From the NCBI GenBank assembly GCA_036477795.1, contig JAZGDL010000343.1:1-7083 (forward strand): a stretch of DNA of 7,083 bases. Reading direction: 5' to 3'. The DNA comes from JAZGDL01 sp036477795 (lineage in GTDB: Bacteria; Planctomycetota; Phycisphaerae; UBA1845). The notes below the pieces were generated by a model. The model was not told the DNA's origin. It was given only the letters and a program-made list of their open reading frames with translations, and searched no databases. This document shows, piece by piece, positions 5,993 to 7,083 of this stretch. The position numbers were made by a program, and so were the translations under genes. Within the stretch, counting starts at the first letter, position 1. Each line of letters opens with the position of its first letter.

Positions 5993-7083
5993 AGGCGTGA
6001 CGCTACGTTTCGCCGGGCCGGCGTAGCGGCTCAGAGGGCGGATCAGGCGATTGTTGGCAGTCTGCTCGATGAAATGGGCGGACCAGCCGGTAACGCGGCT
6101 GCAGACGAACAACGGGGTGTACATGTCAATGGGCAGGTCGAGCAGGTAGTAGGTCAGGCCGCAAGGGTAGTCGACGTTGGGGAAGATCTTCTTTTCGTTG
6201 ACCATGGGTTCCTTGATGGCATCGTAAATCTCCATCCACTTGTTCTGGCCCTTCTTCTCGGCCAGCTTGCGCAGCTCGTCTTCGAGGATGTGGGCCCGGT
6301 GGTCGCCCTGCTTGTAGACGCGGTGGCCGAAGCCCATGACCTTGTGCTTCTTGGCGAAGGCCTCCTTTATCCAGGCTGACGCAGCCTGGGCGGAGTCAAA
6401 CTGCTTGAGCATCGCCATGGCCTTCTCGTTGGCCCCTCCGTGGAGCGGGCCCTTGAGCGTGCCGATGCCGGTCACAATACCGGAGACCAGGTCGGACATG
6501 GTGGAGGCCACGATGCGGTTGGCGAAGGTGCTGGCGTTGTATTCGTGCTCGGCGTAGAGGATCAGCGTCAGATCGAGCAGGCGAGCAGCCGTGTCGTCGG
6601 GCTCTTGGCCGAGTGCCTGGTAAAGGAGTTGCTGCGCGTGGGAGAGCCCCGGTTTGGGCTCCAGGGGCTCGTTCTTGTTGAGCAGGCGGTAGCGGGCTGC
6701 CACCACGCCGGCGGCGACACCCATCAGCCACACCGCCCGGCGGCGGAGGTCGTCGATGGTGTCCCCCTTGACCGGATCAAAATGCCCGGCGAACGACACC
6801 ATCGAGCGCAGTACGTCCATCATGCTGACGTCGGTGGGAATCAAGCGAAGGGCTTGGATGACCTCAGGAGCCAGCGGTCGCAGCTTGGACAGTGTGGTTT
6901 GAAAGTCGGAGAGTTGCCTCGAGGTGGGGAGCTCGTCATAAAGAAGCAGGTGGGCAACTTCCTCGAACGTGGTGTTTTGGGCGAGATCGCCGATCTCGTA
7001 TCCACGGTAGGACAAGCTGGTCTGCTCGACGGCGGAGATGCTGGTGTCGCCGGCGATGACGCCTTCCAAACCGGGTTTGTACA
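5975..7083 (-). CDS. gltA: Citrate synthase, N-terminus at or past window edge
   Basis: The enzyme condenses oxaloacetate and acetyl-CoA to citrate in the TCA cycle. Read from the right edge, the frame opens YKPGLEGVIAGDTSIS, the conserved start of short (about 370-380 residue) bacterial citrate synthases. Only a few residues at most are missing: the codon split by the edge ends in TG, so it may itself be the start codon. The TTG at 7069 lies inside this conserved block and is not the start. Catalytic landmarks are present in order: the histidine of AEHEYNASTFANR (near 6545), the histidine of LKGPLHGGANE (near 6440), GFGHRVYK (near 6325) and the aspartate of PNVDYPCGL (near 6170), followed by SRVTGWSAHFIEQ. 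The C-terminus PIAQRT is encoded by tandem-repeat DNA. The family also includes 2-methylcitrate synthase (PrpC), which I cannot strictly exclude; no propionate genes are visible. It converges on the pabB operon. Confidence 0.93.
   Translation of the reverse strand, partial: YKPGLEGVIAGDTSISAVEQTSLSYRGYEIGDLAQNTTFEEVAHLLLYDELPTSRQLSDFQTTLSKLRPLAPEVIQALRLIPTDVSMMDVLRSMVSFAGHFDPVKGDTIDDLRRRAVWLMGVAAGVVAARYRLLNKNEPLEPKPGLSHAQQLLYQALGQEPDDTAARLLDLTLILYAEHEYNASTFANRIVASTMSDLVSGIVTGIGTLKGPLHGGANEKAMAMLKQFDSAQAASAWIKEAFAKKHKVMGFGHRVYKQGDHRAHILEDELRKLAEKKGQNKWMEIYDAIKEPMVNEKKIFPNVDYPCGLTYYLLDLPIDMYTPLFVCSRVTGWSAHFIEQTANNRLIRPLSRYAGPAKRSVTPIAQRT

Noticed and set aside
7067..7069. TTG as the start of citrate synthase.
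   Set aside because: It codes the leucine of the conserved YKPGLEGVIAG block, and coding clearly continues to the right edge.

Overview
The window holds ordinary housekeeping genes: about 92% is thiamine, folate, NIF3-family and citrate synthase coding sequence. The more unusual material sits in the short gaps between genes. High GC, a GC-rich 18-bp-arm palindrome, other intergenic repeat hairpins and a group II intron/RT-type leader peptide at the left edge resemble, as I remember them, environmental Planctomycetota genomes. That affiliation is an inference from recall, not a search.

Layout. Positions 1-78 (minus strand) carry the start of a short reading frame of the kind that precedes group II intron-type reverse transcriptases; it runs off the window. 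Positions 143-2035 (minus) are a complete thiC. Positions 2036-2443 are a 408-bp divergent gap between thiC and pabB. It contains a small thiC leader hairpin, two roughly 50-bp hairpin elements in inverted orientation, a 70-nt long palindrome, and a strong extended -10 promoter directly in front of pabB. Positions 2444-5869 (plus) form a tight three-gene operon: pabB, a pabC-like class IV aminotransferase fold gene, and a NIF3 family gene, with overlaps of 4 and 8 bases. Positions 5870-5974 are a convergent gap with a GNRA-type hairpin and a 32-bp tandem repeat. The repeat extends into the last codons of a citrate synthase gene (5975 to the right edge, minus).

How the genes work together. PabB makes 4-amino-4-deoxychorismate from chorismate, using ammonia from a PabA-type glutaminase not encoded here. 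PabC converts it to p-aminobenzoate for folate. The NIF3 protein is a dinuclear-metal protein of uncertain role; translational coupling to pabBC may hint at a pterin/folate connection. ThiC makes the pyrimidine half of thiamine; no TPP riboswitch is recognisable in its leader. Citrate synthase is metabolically unrelated and merely convergent.

I found no new multi-gene system. The most noteworthy signals are the repeat families in the two gaps and the retroelement edge at the left.
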